From Malikia granosa (GTDB taxonomy: Bacteria > Pseudomonadota > Gammaproteobacteria > Burkholderiales > Burkholderiaceae_C): a DNA stretch of 49,576 bases. Position 1 is the stretch's first letter; every line of letters begins with the position of its first letter. The translations under genes were made by a program, and so were the position numbers. Location of the stretch: NCBI RefSeq assembly GCF_002980595.1, contig NZ_PVLQ01000005.1:1-49576 (forward strand), in the 5' to 3' direction. Below, in pieces: positions 9,390-19,428 of this stretch. The notes beneath the pieces are model-generated. The model saw only the letters and a list, made by a program, of their open reading frames with translations, did not search any database and was not told the DNA's origin.

Positions 9390-9418
9390 ATTATCCAACA
9401 ATTCAGCAAACTAGGCAA
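9390..9418 (-). promoter_or_regulatory. Promoter of the rplN (spc-alpha) cluster
   Basis: On the minus strand TTGCCT (9418-9413) and GATAAT (9395-9390) are separated by 17 bases. The predicted start near 9383 leaves a leader of about 145 nt before rplN, which contains only short hairpins (for example CGGTT/AACCG). This makes the spc genes independent of an S10 operon promoter. Confidence 0.6.
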
Positions 9419-9514
9419 GGGGTTTTGCGCGGCAAATGCAACAGCCGCCGCGGGCCAGGCAGCGCCCCCGCCCGCCCGGCCAGCAGCCGGGCCGCGCGGG
9501 TAAGATCGGTGTCC

Positions 9515-10351
<837 letters not shown>

Positions 10352-10360
10352 GTCGGCGCT

Positions 10361-11251
10361 TCAGTTCAGCGCGTAACTGCCGGCCACGCCCAGGAACAGG
10401 GTCAGGCCGAGCCAGTGGTTGAGGCGGAAGGCACGGAAGCAGCCTTCGCGCGTGCGCTCGCGGATCATGCCGTAGTGCCAGACCACCTGGGCCAGCGCCG
10501 CGGCGAATGCCAGGCCCAACACCGGGCCGCCGATCCAGGGCCAGAGCAGCCAGGCCCACAGCCCCAGGTGCAGCAGGTAGAAGGCCATCACGGCAGCGAC
10601 ATCCCAGCGCCCGAGCGTGATGGCCGAGGTCTTCATGCCGATGCGCAGGTCGTCGTCGCGGTCGACCATCGCGTATTCGGTGTCATAGGCCAGCACCCAG
10701 AACAGCTTGCCGAGCAGCAGCGCCCAGGCCTGCCAGGGCACCTGGCCCTGGATGGCGGCGTAGGCCATCGGGATGCCGAATCCGAAGGCCACGCCCAGTA
10801 CCGCCTGCGGCATCGCGATATGGCGCTTGGCATAGGGATAGAGCATGGCCACCAGCAGCGCCGGCACCGACAGCGCGATGGTGATGGCATTGGTCGTGAG
10901 CACCAGGCCGAAGGCCAGCAGGGCCAGTCCGGCGCCGACGAGCAGCGCTTCCCGGGTCGAGATCCGGCCGCTGGTGATGGGACGCTGCGCGGTGCGCTTG
11001 ACATGGCGATCGAAGTCGCGGTCGGCGACGTCGTTGATGCAGCAGCCGGCGCTGCGCATCAGGATGGTGCCGAGCGTGAAGACCAGCAACAGCTGCCAGC
11101 CCGGCCAGCCACCGGCGGCCAGCCAGAGCGCCGACAGCGTGGGCCAGAGCAGCAGCAGCCAGCCAGCCGGCCGGTTCCAGCGGATCAGGTCGAGGTAGAG
11201 CGCGAGCTTGGCGCGCCAAGCCGGCAACGCGGCAACGGGGCTGTGGTTCAT
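10361..11251 (-). CDS. ubiA: 4-hydroxybenzoate octaprenyltransferase
   Basis: The 296-residue integral membrane protein has the two aspartate-rich prenyltransferase motifs: [15 protein letters not shown] (about 70-85) and [20 protein letters not shown] (about 190-210). Multiple hydrophobic helices follow and precede them. It attaches the polyprenyl tail to 4-hydroxybenzoate in ubiquinone biosynthesis. The ATG overlaps the oxyR stop as ATGA, implying translational coupling in a recG-oxyR-ubiA operon. Length matches the family (about 285-295). Confidence 0.93.
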   Translation of the reverse strand: MNHSPVAALPAWRAKLALYLDLIRWNRPAGWLLLLWPTLSALWLAAGGWPGWQLLLVFTLGTILMRSAGCCINDVADRDFDRHVKRTAQRPITSGRISTREALLVGAGLALLAFGLVLTTNAITIALSVPALLVAMLYPYAKRHIAMPQAVLGVAFGFGIPMAYAAIQGQVPWQAWALLLGKLFWVLAYDTEYAMVDRDDDLRIGMKTSAITLGRWDVAAVMAFYLLHLGLWAWLLWPWIGGPVLGLAFAAALAQVVWHYGMIRERTREGCFRAFRLNHWLGLTLFLGVAGSYALN

Positions 11252-12219
11252 GCGGACAGTCTCTTGACGCCGGGCAGTTCGCAGGCGTAGATGGCATTGC
11301 GCAGCGCGGCGATGGCCTCGTAGCGCGTGAAGCTGCGGCGCCAGGCCAGCACGACGCGACGCATCGGCGGCTCGCCAGCGAACGGCAGGTAGCGCAGGTA
11401 GGAGGCATCGCCCGGGCCCGATCCGGGCGGCAGGGCCCTGGCGCCCGGATCGAGCGCGGAGTTCGGCACGCTCAGGCGCGGCACCAGCGTGACGCCCATG
11501 CCGGCGGCGACCATGTGGCGGATGGTCTCGAGCGAGCTGCCCTCGAAGCTCTTCCTGATGCCCTCGGCGTCGTTCGAGAAGCGGGCGAACTCGGGACAGA
11601 CCTCGAGCACATGGTCGCGGAAGCAGTGGCCGGCGCCCAGCAGCAGCATGGTTTCCTGCTTGAGCTGCTCGGCCGTGACCTCGTCCTGCTGCGCCAGCGC
11701 ATGCGCCACCGGCACCACCGCGACGAAGGGTTCGTCGTAGAGCGGCGCGATCGCGAGGTTGGTGTCGGGAAAGGGCTCGGCCAGGATGGCGGCGTCGATC
11801 TCGCCCAGGCGCAGCTGCTCGAGCAGCTTGGCGGTCAGGTTCTCCTGCAGCATCAGCGGCATCTGCGGCGTGCGCTGGATCACCTGGCGCACCAGGTCGG
11901 GCAGCAGGTAGGGACCGATGGTGAAGATCACGCCCAGGCGCAGCGGACCGGCGAGCGGGTCCTTGCCGCGCTTGGCGATCTCCTTGATCGAGGCCGCCTG
12001 CTCGAGCACGACCTGGGCCTGGCGCACGATTTCCTCGCCCAGCGGCGTGACGGCGACCTCGCTCGCGTTGCGCTCGAACAATTTGAGCTCGAGCTCTTCC
12101 TCGAGCTTCTTGATCGCCACGCTGAGCGTGGGCTGGGAGACGAAGCAGGCCTCGGCCGCCTTGCCGAAATGGCGTTCGCGCGCGACGGCGACGATGTACT
12201 TGAGTTCGGTCAGCGTCAT
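11248..12219 (-). CDS. oxyR: Hydrogen-peroxide-responsive LysR regulator OxyR
   Basis: The 323-residue LysR-type protein has an N-terminal winged helix ([20 protein letters not shown]) and an effector domain containing [14 protein letters not shown]. The two cysteines fall exactly at 199 and 208, the positions of the redox disulfide in Escherichia coli OxyR, so peroxide sensing by disulfide formation is expected. It activates catalase, alkyl hydroperoxide reductase and Dps genes in relatives; a dps gene lies at 29373-29870. It is cotranscribed between recG (6-bp gap) and ubiA (4-base overlap). Confidence 0.93.
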   Translation of the reverse strand: MTLTELKYIVAVARERHFGKAAEACFVSQPTLSVAIKKLEEELELKLFERNASEVAVTPLGEEIVRQAQVVLEQAASIKEIAKRGKDPLAGPLRLGVIFTIGPYLLPDLVRQVIQRTPQMPLMLQENLTAKLLEQLRLGEIDAAILAEPFPDTNLAIAPLYDEPFVAVVPVAHALAQQDEVTAEQLKQETMLLLGAGHCFRDHVLEVCPEFARFSNDAEGIRKSFEGSSLETIRHMVAAGMGVTLVPRLSVPNSALDPGARALPPGSGPGDASYLRYLPFAGEPPMRRVVLAWRRSFTRYEAIAALRNAIYACELPGVKRLSA

Positions 12220-12225
12220 GGGGAT

Positions 12226-14376
12226 TCAGGCCTTCAGATAATCGGATTTTCCGCCCAGCCAGCGATCGACATGCTGTTGCGCCAGGCGCGGCCAGCGTTC
12301 GAGCATGACCGGCGCCCAGGCGCGCGCCCATTCGAGCAGGTGGATGTCGGTCGCGAGATCGGCAAAGCGCAGCATGGCGGCGCCCGACTGGCGCGCGCCG
12401 AGGAACTCGCCGGGGCCGCGGATCTCGAGGTCGCGCCGGGCGATCTCGAAGCCATCGGTGGTCTCGGCCATGGCGCGCAGGCGCTCGCGCGCGGTCTCGC
12501 TCAGGCGCCCGGACTCGTTGGTCGAATACAGCAGCAGGCAGGCCGAGGCTGCCGCGCCGCGCCCGACCCGGCCGCGCAGCTGGTGCAGCTGGCTCAGGCC
12601 GAAGCGCTCGGCATGCTCGATCACCATCAGCGAGGCGTTCGGCACATCGACGCCGACCTCGATCACGGTGGTGCTGACCAGCACGCCCATCAGGCCGGCG
12701 CTGAACAGCGCCATCACCGCCTTCTTCTCGGCCGGTGGCATGCGCGAGTGCAGCAGGCCGACGCGCAGCGGCTGGCCGTCGGCGCTGCACAGGCCCTCCA
12801 TCGCGGCGCTGAGCTCGAGATGGGTGGCGGTCGCGTTGCCGAGGTCGAGCGCCTCGCTCTCCTCGATCAAGGGGCAGACCCAGTAGACCTGGCGGCCCTG
12901 CGCGACCTGGGCCCGGATGCGGCCGATGACCTCGTCGCGCCGGCTGTCCGAGACGACCTTGGTCACTATGGGACTGCGGCCAGGAGGCAGCTCGTCGATG
13001 GTCGAGACGTCGAGATCGGCGTAGTAGCTCATCGCGAGCGTGCGCGGGATCGGGGTCGCGCTCATCATCAGCAGGTGCGGCTCCAGGCCGGCGTCGCGCA
13101 TCTTCTCGCGCAAGGCCAGGCGCTGCGCGACGCCGAAGCGGTGCTGCTCGTCGATCACGGCCAGCGCCAGGTTCTGGAACTGGACCTGCTCCTGGATCAC
13201 GGCATGGGTGCCGACCACCAGCGCGGCCTCGCCCGAGGCGATGCGCGCCAGCATGGCGGCGCGCTCCTTCTTCTTCTGGCTGCCGGTCAGCCAGGCCACG
13301 CCCTTGCCCAGCGGCGCCAGCAGTGGCTCGAGCCAGCCGACCAGCTTGCTGAAATGCTGCTCGGCCAGGATCTCGGTCGGCGCCATCAGCGCGCATTGCC
13401 AGCCGGCGTCGATCGCGACCGTGGCGGCCAGCGCCGCGACCACGGTCTTGCCGCTGCCGACATCGCCCTGCAGCAGGCGGTGCATCGGCACCGGGCGCGC
13501 CAGGTCGGCCGCGATCTCGTCGACGACGCGGGACTGGGCCCCGGTCAGGCCGAAGGGCAGGACCGCCAGCAGCTGCTGGTCCAGCCCGTCCGGGCGGCGC
13601 GGCAAGGCCGGCGCGCGCAGCCGGTCGCGCTCCTGCTTGGCGCGCTGCTGCGACAGCTGCTGCGCCAGCAGCTCCTCGGCCTTCAGCCGCTGCCAGGCCG
13701 GATGGCTGCGGTCCTCGAGCGCGGCGAGCGAAGTATCGGGACGCGGGTGGTGCAGGAAATGCAGCGCCTCGCGCAGTGTCCAGGGCGGCTGTGCCGAGCC
13801 GTTGCGGCCACGCAGCCGCAGGCCCGGGCAGTCGGCGATTGCCTCGGGCGGAATGGTGTCGCCGAGGTCGGCGCGCTCCAGGCCGCTGAGCACGGCCCGG
13901 CGCAGATAGGCCTGCGGCAGTCCGGCGCTGGTCGGGTAGACCGGGGTCAGCGCATCGGGCAGCTCGCCGCCGGCGACGCGGAAGGTCGGGTGCATCATGG
14001 TCCAGCCCAGGAAGCCGCCGCGCAGCTCGCCGCGCGCGCGGATGCGCTCGCCGACCGCCAGCGTCTTCTGGTGCGAGGGATAGAAACTGAAGAAGCGCAG
14101 CGTGCAGCGCTCGCTGCCATCGTCGAGCACGACCAGCAGCTGGCGCCGCGGGCCCAGGGAGAGCTCGCAGGAGGTCACAATGCCCTCGATCTGCACTTCC
14201 TCGCCCTCGCGCGCCTCGCGCAGGCGCACGATGCGGGTCTCGTCCTCGTAGCGCAGCGGCAAATGCAGCGCGAGGTCGATCGCGCGCACCAGCCCGAGCT
14301 TGCGCAACGCCTTCTGCGGTGCGGACAGGGGCTTGCTGGCGGCAACCGGTGGCGGAGCGGACAAGGCGTCTGACAT
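12226..14376 (-). CDS. recG: ATP-dependent DNA helicase RecG
   Basis: The 716-residue protein has an N-terminal wedge domain with the OB-like stretch [20 protein letters not shown], then the helicase core: Walker [12 protein letters not shown] (about 305), motif Ia [10 protein letters not shown], Walker [11 protein letters not shown], motif [13 protein letters not shown], motif [21 protein letters not shown] and motif [11 protein letters not shown]. RecG remodels stalled forks and Holliday junctions. It begins the recG-oxyR-ubiA operon, divergent from the nhaR-like gene. A 6-bp inverted repeat (14378-14392) lies immediately before the ATG. Confidence 0.96.
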   Translation of the reverse strand: MSDALSAPPPVAASKPLSAPQKALRKLGLVRAIDLALHLPLRYEDETRIVRLREAREGEEVQIEGIVTSCELSLGPRRQLLVVLDDGSERCTLRFFSFYPSHQKTLAVGERIRARGELRGGFLGWTMMHPTFRVAGGELPDALTPVYPTSAGLPQAYLRRAVLSGLERADLGDTIPPEAIADCPGLRLRGRNGSAQPPWTLREALHFLHHPRPDTSLAALEDRSHPAWQRLKAEELLAQQLSQQRAKQERDRLRAPALPRRPDGLDQQLLAVLPFGLTGAQSRVVDEIAADLARPVPMHRLLQGDVGSGKTVVAALAATVAIDAGWQCALMAPTEILAEQHFSKLVGWLEPLLAPLGKGVAWLTGSQKKKERAAMLARIASGEAALVVGTHAVIQEQVQFQNLALAVIDEQHRFGVAQRLALREKMRDAGLEPHLLMMSATPIPRTLAMSYYADLDVSTIDELPPGRSPIVTKVVSDSRRDEVIGRIRAQVAQGRQVYWVCPLIEESEALDLGNATATHLELSAAMEGLCSADGQPLRVGLLHSRMPPAEKKAVMALFSAGLMGVLVSTTVIEVGVDVPNASLMVIEHAERFGLSQLHQLRGRVGRGAAASACLLLYSTNESGRLSETARERLRAMAETTDGFEIARRDLEIRGPGEFLGARQSGAAMLRFADLATDIHLLEWARAWAPVMLERWPRLAQQHVDRWLGGKSDYLKA

Positions 14377-14462
14377 GGCGGCATTTTGCCGCAGCCGGCC
14401 CCGCTTTGCGCCCGAACGGAAAAGCAGACAATCACGGTATCCATTGCAAGGAAAAGCAGAGC

Positions 14463-15344
14463 ATGAGCCTGGCTTTCAATTACCGACACCTGTACTACTT
14501 CTGGATCGTCGCCAAGGAAGGCGGCATGACGCGCGCTGCGGCGCGGCTCGACATGGCGGTGCAGACCGTCAGCGCCCAGGTGCGCGAGCTCGAGCGCGAC
14601 CTCGGCTGCCAGCTGCTCAAGCCGGCCGGACGCGGGCTGGCGCTGACCGAGGCCGGCGTCGCCGCGCTGCGCCAGGCCGAGCAGATCTTCCAGCTCGGCG
14701 AAATGCTGCCCGAGCGGGTGCGCGCGGCGGCCCAGGCACCTGCCATGCGGCTGGCGGTCGGGATCGCCGACGGCCTGGCCAAGCTCGAGGTGCAGCGCCT
14801 GCTGCAGCCAGTGCTGGCCACGCCGGACCTGCGCCTGGTCTGCCACGAGGGCGAGATGGCCGACCTGCTGGCCGAGCTCGCGGTGCACCAGCTCGACGTG
14901 GTGCTGTCCGACCACCCGGCCCCGTTCAACCCGCACCTGAAGGTGCACAGCCATCCGCTGGGCAGTACCGGCATGGGCTGGTATGCCGCGCCGCGCTGGT
15001 GGGAGCAGGCGCAGGGCAGTTTTCCGGCCTCGCTGCAGGATGTCCCGGTGCTGCTGCCGACCACCCACTCGATCGTGCGCGCCCACCTCGACCAGTGGCT
15101 GGCCCAGCTCGGCCTGCGCCCGCGCGTGGTCGGCGAGTTCGAGGACAGCGCCCTGCTCGAGACCTTCGGCGGCGCGGGACTGGGAGCCTTCCCGGCCGCG
15201 CTCGCGCTGGAGGAGGCGCTGCTGCAACGGCACCAGGCCAGGCTGCTGGGCGCCTGCGCCGGGGTCGAGGAGCATTACTACGCGATCAGCACCGAGCGCA
15301 AGGTGCAGCACCCGCTGCTGCGCCAGCTGCTGGCGCAGGACTGA
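14463..15344 (+). CDS. nhaR: LysR-family regulator, NhaR-like
   Basis: The 293-residue protein starts MSLAFNYRHLYYFWIVAKEG, the characteristic N-terminus of the NhaR branch of LysR regulators, with the helix-turn-helix GGMTRAAARLDMAVQTVSAQV. A substrate-binding domain follows. Escherichia coli NhaR activates the sodium/proton antiporter nhaA in response to sodium; no antiporter gene lies in this window, so the local target is unknown. AAGGAAAA precedes the ATG. It is divergent from recG and convergent with parA (21 bp between stops). The family assignment is firm; the specific NhaR function is inferred. Confidence 0.75.
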   Translation: MSLAFNYRHLYYFWIVAKEGGMTRAAARLDMAVQTVSAQVRELERDLGCQLLKPAGRGLALTEAGVAALRQAEQIFQLGEMLPERVRAAAQAPAMRLAVGIADGLAKLEVQRLLQPVLATPDLRLVCHEGEMADLLAELAVHQLDVVLSDHPAPFNPHLKVHSHPLGSTGMGWYAAPRWWEQAQGSFPASLQDVPVLLPTTHSIVRAHLDQWLAQLGLRPRVVGEFEDSALLETFGGAGLGAFPAALALEEALLQRHQARLLGACAGVEEHYYAISTERKVQHPLLRQLLAQD

Positions 15345-15365
15345 GCGCCGGGCCGCTGCTGCAGC

Positions 15366-16130
15366 TCAGGCCAGCGCGGCGTGCAGCTCGACCAGGGCCT
15401 GGGTCAGCTTGTGCCTGGGGTCGAGGTGGATCATGGGCCGTGCCAGCTGGTGCGACTCGCGCACCTTGATCGAGGCCGGCAGATAGGGCTGCAGCACCGG
15501 CAGGCCTTCCGCGACCAGCTCCTGCACCAGCTGCTGCGGCAGCTTGGCGCGTGGCTGGAACTGGTTGACCACGATGCCCTTGACCTGCAGACCGGCATTG
15601 TGGTCGGCCCGGATCTCCTGCACATTGGCCAGCAGGGTGTAGAGTGCCTGGCGGCTGAAGTCGTCGCAATCGAAGGGGATCAGGCAGCCATCCGCCCCCA
15701 TCAGCGCCGAGCGGGTGTAGAAGTTGAGCGCCGGCGGCGTGTCGATGTAGATGCGGTCGTAGTCCTGGCCGAACTGCTGCAGCGCCTCGCGCAGCTTGTA
15801 GATCTTGTGGCGCGACTCGAGCTTGACCTGCAGCTCGTCGAGCCGGTCGCTGGCGGCCATCAGGTCGAGCCGCTCGAACGGCGTGCGCAGCACGAAATCG
15901 GCCGGCGGCGCGGGATTGAAGCTGAAGCCCAGCGTCTGGTCGAAGAAGCTCGCGACCGTGGGCTGCTGTGCGCCGACCGGGGCGCCGAGCAAATAACGGG
16001 TCGAGTTGCCCTGCTGGTCGAGGTCGATCAGCAGCGTGCGCAGGCCCTGGGCAGCGCTGATCGCGGCAAGGTTGCAGGCAATGGTGGACTTGCCCACCCC
16101 GCCCTTCTGGTTGAATACGACGAGCGCCAC
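15366..16130 (-). CDS. Orphan ParA/MinD-family ATPase
   Basis: The 254-residue protein has the deviant Walker A KGGVGKST with signature lysine 9, Walker A' [13 protein letters not shown], and Walker B-like YIDTPPAL. It therefore belongs to the dimerising ParA/Soj ATPases that position plasmids, chromosomes or protein cargo on the nucleoid. There is no parB, parS-like repeat or other cargo gene beside it; neighbours are a LysR regulator and queA. The start is GTG with a near-perfect AGGAGG four bases upstream. It could be a chromosomally encoded orphan serving an unlinked cargo; the chromosomal segregation parA normally sits with gidB and parB. Confidence 0.85.
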   Translation of the reverse strand: MALVVFNQKGGVGKSTIACNLAAISAAQGLRTLLIDLDQQGNSTRYLLGAPVGAQQPTVASFFDQTLGFSFNPAPPADFVLRTPFERLDLMAASDRLDELQVKLESRHKIYKLREALQQFGQDYDRIYIDTPPALNFYTRSALMGADGCLIPFDCDDFSRQALYTLLANVQEIRADHNAGLQVKGIVVNQFQPRAKLPQQLVQELVAEGLPVLQPYLPASIKVRESHQLARPMIHLDPRHKLTQALVELHAALA

Positions 16131-16230
16131 GGCGCCTCCTGCGGTTGTTGGTGCAGGTCATTATGGGGCAGCCCAGCCATGGGAAAATGTCGGTTTTTCT
16201 TGGCACGGGCCCGTTCGGCCCTCAAGCGAC

Positions 16231-17286
16231 ATGAATCCATCTGCTTCCAGCGCCACGCGCGCCCACAATGTCAGCGACTTCGACTTCGAGCTGCCGCCCG
16301 AACTGGTCGCCCAGCACCCCGCCGCTGAGCGCAGCAGCTCGCGCCTGCTCGACAACAGCGGCCGCTCGCCGGTCGACCGCATCTTCAAGGAACTGCCCGG
16401 CCTGCTCAGGGCCGGCGACCTGCTGGTCTTCAACGACACCAAGGTCGTCAAGGCCCGCCTGTATGGCGAGAAGGCCTCGGGCGGCAAGGTCGAGCTGCTG
16501 ATCGAGCGCGTGCTCGATGGCCACGAGGTGGTCGCGCACATGAAGGTCAGCAAGAAGCCGCTGCCGGGCGCGGTGCTGCACATGGTCGGCGGCTTCAGCG
16601 CCGAACTGCTGGGACGCTGGCCCGAGGACAAGGGCCCGCTGTTCCGCTTCCGCCTGAGCGCCGAGCCCTACGCGCTGATGGAGCAGCATGGCCATGTGCC
16701 GCTGCCGCCCTATATCGAGCATGGCGACAGCGCCGAGGACGAGCGTCGCTACCAGACCGTGTTCGCGCGCGCGCCGGGCGCGGTCGCGGCACCGACCGCC
16801 TCGCTGCACTTCGATGAAGCCCTGCTCGACGCGCTCGAGGCGCGCGGCATCGAGCGCGCCAGCGTCACGCTGCATGTGGGCGCTGGCACCTTCCAGCCGG
16901 TCAAGGTCGAGGCCATCGCCGACCATGTGATGCACTCCGAGCGCTATGCGGTGCCCGAAGCCACCCAGCAGGCGATTGCCGACTGCCGCGCGCGCGGCGG
17001 CCGCGTGGTCGCGGTCGGCACGACCACGGTGCGCACGCTCGAATCCTGGGCCCAGTCCGGCCGCGCGAGCGGCGAGACCCAGATCTTCATCACGCCGGGC
17101 TTCGACTTCAAGGTGGTCGACCTGCTGGTGACCAACTTCCACCTGCCCAAGAGCACGCTGATGATGCTGGTCAGCGCCTTCGCCGGCTACGAGACCATCA
17201 TGGCGCTCTATGCGCGCGCGGTGCGCGAGGGCTACCGCTTCTTCAGCTATGGCGACGCCATGCTGCTGAGCCGTAGCGGCCGCTGA
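16231..17286 (+). CDS. queA: S-adenosylmethionine:tRNA ribosyltransferase-isomerase QueA
   Basis: The 351-residue protein has the QueA N-terminus [20 protein letters not shown], the motif [35 protein letters not shown] (about 180-200), [11 protein letters not shown] and the C-terminal [21 protein letters not shown]. It converts 7-aminomethyl-7-deazaguanine in tRNA to epoxyqueuosine. The ATG at 16231 has no strong ribosome-binding site, but no better start exists nearer the conserved SDFDF. In many proteobacteria tgt follows directly; here tgt is 8.6 kb downstream, separated by a catabolic island whose promoter begins 30 bp after queA. Confidence 0.95.
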   Translation: MNPSASSATRAHNVSDFDFELPPELVAQHPAAERSSSRLLDNSGRSPVDRIFKELPGLLRAGDLLVFNDTKVVKARLYGEKASGGKVELLIERVLDGHEVVAHMKVSKKPLPGAVLHMVGGFSAELLGRWPEDKGPLFRFRLSAEPYALMEQHGHVPLPPYIEHGDSAEDERRYQTVFARAPGAVAAPTASLHFDEALLDALEARGIERASVTLHVGAGTFQPVKVEAIADHVMHSERYAVPEATQQAIADCRARGGRVVAVGTTTVRTLESWAQSGRASGETQIFITPGFDFKVVDLLVTNFHLPKSTLMMLVSAFAGYETIMALYARAVREGYRFFSYGDAMLLSRSGR

Positions 17287-17315
17287 CGACCTGCGCGGGA
17301 GCCGGACCAGCACGG

Positions 17316-17344
17316 TTTACATCCGGTGCGGGAGCATCCATAAT
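17316..17344 (+). promoter_or_regulatory. Promoter of the CoA-transferase-tetR operon
   Basis: TTTACA (17316-17321) and CATAAT (17339-17344) each match the sigma70 consensus at five of six positions and are separated by 17 bases. The inverted repeat at 17348-17365 begins four bases after the -10 element and so covers the predicted start of transcription, a classic repressor position. Confidence 0.65.
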
Positions 17345-17347
17345 AAG

Positions 17348-17365
17348 CAACCAACCAGTTGGTTG
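17348..17365. promoter_or_regulatory. Operator O1, putative TetR binding site
   Basis: CAACCAAC-CA-GTTGGTTG is a perfect 8-bp inverted repeat about a 2-bp centre. It overlaps the predicted transcription start of the CoA-transferase-tetR pair. A near-identical element (O3) occurs in the acyl-CoA dehydrogenase/aldehyde dehydrogenase intergenic region. Binding by the TetR protein encoded at 18618-19310 is inferred from proximity and repetition. Confidence 0.7.
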
Positions 17366-17380
17366 AATAAAAGGAAACGA

Positions 17381-18610
17381 ATGTCTCTCGCTACATCCGG
17401 TGCCCTGAGCGGCCTGCGCATCCTCGACCTGACCCATGCCCTGGCCGGGCCCTTCTGCTCCCAGATCCTGGCCGACCATGGCGCCGATGTGATCAAGGTC
17501 GAACCGCTGGAGGGCGATTTCTTCCGCCGCATGGGTCCGTTCCGGCAGGACGACCAGGAGCAGCATTACGGTGGCCTGTTCCAGTCCTGCAACCGCAACA
17601 AGCGCTCGATCGCGCTCAACCTGAAGCATCCCGAGGGACAGGCCCTGCTCAGGGAACTGGTCGGCAGCGCCGACGCGCTGGTGGAGAACTACCGGGCCGG
17701 CGTGCTCGACAAGCTGGGCATAGGCTACGAAGACCTCAAGCGCGTCAACCCGCGCCTGGTCTACACCTCGGTGCGCGGCTTTGGCGACAAGTCAGGCGGC
17801 CAGAGCCCCTACATGGACTGGCCGGCCTTCGACATCGTGGCCCAGGCCATGGGCGGCTGGATGGGCATCACCGGCGAGGATGCCGACCATCCGGTCAAGG
17901 TCGGTGGCGGCGCCGGCGACACGGTGTCCGGACTGTTCGCGGCCTTCGGCACCATGGCGGCGCTGTGGCATGCGCGCAGCAGCGGCCAGGGCCAGTATGT
18001 GGACGTGGCGATGACGGACAGCATCCTGGCGCTGTCGGAACTCGTGGTGAGCCAGTTCAGCTACCGGGGCGTGTCGCCGCAGCCGGCGGGCAACGGCATC
18101 CCCGGCCTGGCGCCGTTCGGCACGATCCATGTCAAGGATGGCGTGATCGCGATTGCCGCCCCGCATGATCCCCAGTTCCACCTGCTGTGCGACCTGATCG
18201 GCCTGCCCGAGCTCAAGGCTGATCCACGCTTCAGCACCGAGGCCCTGCGCTGGGAAAACCACCGGCTGCTCACCCAGGCGATCGAGAGCTTCACGCGCAG
18301 CAGGACCAAGCTCGAGTTGCGCGACCTGTTTGGCGGCCGGGTGCCCTTCAGCCCGATCTACAACGCGCAGGAAATCTTCAGCGACCCGCATTTCGCCGCC
18401 CGGCAGATGCTGCCCGAGGTCGAGCAGCCCGGCAGCTCGCGCCCGGTGGCCGTGCCTGGGGTGCCGGTCAAGCTGTCGCAGACGCCCGGACAGGTGCGCC
18501 ACCGCGCCCCGCTGCTGGGCGAGCACACGCGGGAAATCCTGGCCGGACTCGGACTGGCCAGCGAGCGCATCGAGGCGCTGGTCGACGCGCGCGTCATTTC
18601 GACACAATAA
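17381..18610 (+). CDS. Family III (CaiB/BaiF) CoA-transferase
   Basis: The 409-residue protein has the family III N-terminus GLRILDLTHALAGPFCSQILADHGADVIKVEP, then NRNKRSIALNLKHPEG, and the catalytic aspartate in GGGAGDTVSGLF (Asp180), equivalent to Asp169 of formyl-CoA transferase. It moves CoA from a donor thioester to a carboxylic acid through an aspartyl-CoA anhydride. The ATG at 17381 has AAGGAA five bases upstream; a TTG at 17363 lies inside operator O1 and is rejected. It is cotranscribed with the tetR gene 7 bp downstream. The acid substrate is not known; context suggests the acid made by the aldehyde dehydrogenase of the same island. Confidence 0.88.
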   Translation: MSLATSGALSGLRILDLTHALAGPFCSQILADHGADVIKVEPLEGDFFRRMGPFRQDDQEQHYGGLFQSCNRNKRSIALNLKHPEGQALLRELVGSADALVENYRAGVLDKLGIGYEDLKRVNPRLVYTSVRGFGDKSGGQSPYMDWPAFDIVAQAMGGWMGITGEDADHPVKVGGGAGDTVSGLFAAFGTMAALWHARSSGQGQYVDVAMTDSILALSELVVSQFSYRGVSPQPAGNGIPGLAPFGTIHVKDGVIAIAAPHDPQFHLLCDLIGLPELKADPRFSTEALRWENHRLLTQAIESFTRSRTKLELRDLFGGRVPFSPIYNAQEIFSDPHFAARQMLPEVEQPGSSRPVAVPGVPVKLSQTPGQVRHRAPLLGEHTREILAGLGLASERIEALVDARVISTQ

Positions 18611-18617
18611 TCCGTGC

Positions 18618-19310
18618 ATGTCTGACCATCTCCCCAGCACCGCCCGCAAGCCCGGGCTGACTTCCAGCGCGCCCAGCGTCGTAGCGGCCGAGCTGGACCC
18701 TCCCACGCCGCGCAAGCGGAAGGCCCCGGGACCACGCCACGAGGACAAGCGGGTCGCGATCCTGCGCACCGCGGCACAGCTGTTCGCCGACAACGGCTAC
18801 GAGGCGACCTCGCTCGACAAGATTGCCGACCAGCTCGGCATGCACAAGGCGACGCTCTACCACTATGTCTCCAACAAGGAGAGCATCCTGTACCAATGCC
18901 TGGTGCTGTCCTTCGGCAACCTCGATGCGGTGATGAGCGAGATGGAAGACCGCAGCGTGCCGCCCTTGCAGCGGCTGCGGCAGTTCGCGCACAGCCTGGC
19001 GCTGGCGCAGAACAACGTCTTCGGTCGCTGCCTGGTGCTGGTGGGCTCGCGCCCGCTGGACATGATGCCCGGCGGCGAGATCCGCCAGTTCCAGCGCCGG
19101 CTGGACGAGACCGTGCGCGCGCTGATCGTCGAAGGCATCGCGGATGGCTCGATCAAGCCCTGCCACCCTGGCCTGGTGTCCTCCATGCTGTTCGGCTCGC
19201 TGAACTGGGTGCCGCGCTGGTACCAGGAAGGCGGCAAGCTGAGCATCGAGCAGGTGGTCGACAGCTTCATGGATGTGCTGACCAGCGGCATCGCGGCGCC
19301 GCGGCGCTGA
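18618..19310 (+). CDS. TetR-family transcriptional regulator of the catabolic island
   Basis: The 230-residue protein has an unusually long basic/proline-rich N-terminal extension (about 1-45), then a TetR helix-turn-helix: AAQLFADNGYEATSLDKIAD, QLGMHKATLYHYVSNKESIL. A C-terminal all-helical ligand domain of about 130 residues follows. It lies 7 bp after the CoA-transferase gene, so control by O1 would make it autoregulated. Three related inverted repeats at the two promoter regions of the island make it the obvious repressor; the ligand would then be a pathway acid or acyl-CoA. The family is certain, the target set is inferred. Confidence 0.88.
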   Translation: MSDHLPSTARKPGLTSSAPSVVAAELDPPTPRKRKAPGPRHEDKRVAILRTAAQLFADNGYEATSLDKIADQLGMHKATLYHYVSNKESILYQCLVLSFGNLDAVMSEMEDRSVPPLQRLRQFAHSLALAQNNVFGRCLVLVGSRPLDMMPGGEIRQFQRRLDETVRALIVEGIADGSIKPCHPGLVSSMLFGSLNWVPRWYQEGGKLSIEQVVDSFMDVLTSGIAAPRR

Positions 19311-19330
19311 GACCTGCGCCTGAAGCAGCA

Positions 19331-19363
19331 AGCCCGGCCAGCCTGCAACAGGCTGGCCGGGCT
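19331..19363. terminator. Strong hairpin between convergent tetR and acyl-CoA dehydrogenase genes
   Basis: AGCCCGGCCAGCCTG (19331-19345) and its perfect complement at 19349-19363 form a 15-bp GC-rich stem with a 3-base loop. It lies between the stop codons of the convergent genes at 19310 and 19429. There is no T-run on either side, so it is an atypical terminator or an RNA-protecting hairpin usable from both directions. Confidence 0.6.
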
Positions 19364-19428
19364 GGTCTGGACCGGGGCGGCCCGTGCGCGCAGGCCACCG
19401 GGCTGGCGGCGCTGCAGGCCGCCGGCGC

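Noticed and set aside
14378-14392. GCGGCA-TTT-TGCCGC hairpin immediately before recG.
   Set aside because: Short, adjacent to the start codon and with no paired element elsewhere; insufficient to call an operator or attenuator.
10361-14431. A stop-free minus-strand frame of over 1,300 codons running through ubiA, oxyR and recG.
   Set aside because: Only its last 297 codons encode a recognisable protein (UbiA). The rest is arginine/alanine/proline-rich out-of-frame translation of GC-rich recG and oxyR, whose real frames have full family motifs.
15341-15369. CTGAGC/GCTCAG inverted repeat between convergent nhaR-like and parA genes.
   Set aside because: Only 6 bp with a long loop and composed of stop-codon regions; could be chance.
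17363-17380. TTG start giving six extra residues on the CoA-transferase.
   Set aside because: It lies inside the operator palindrome with no ribosome-binding site; the ATG at 17381 has AAGGAA at proper spacing.
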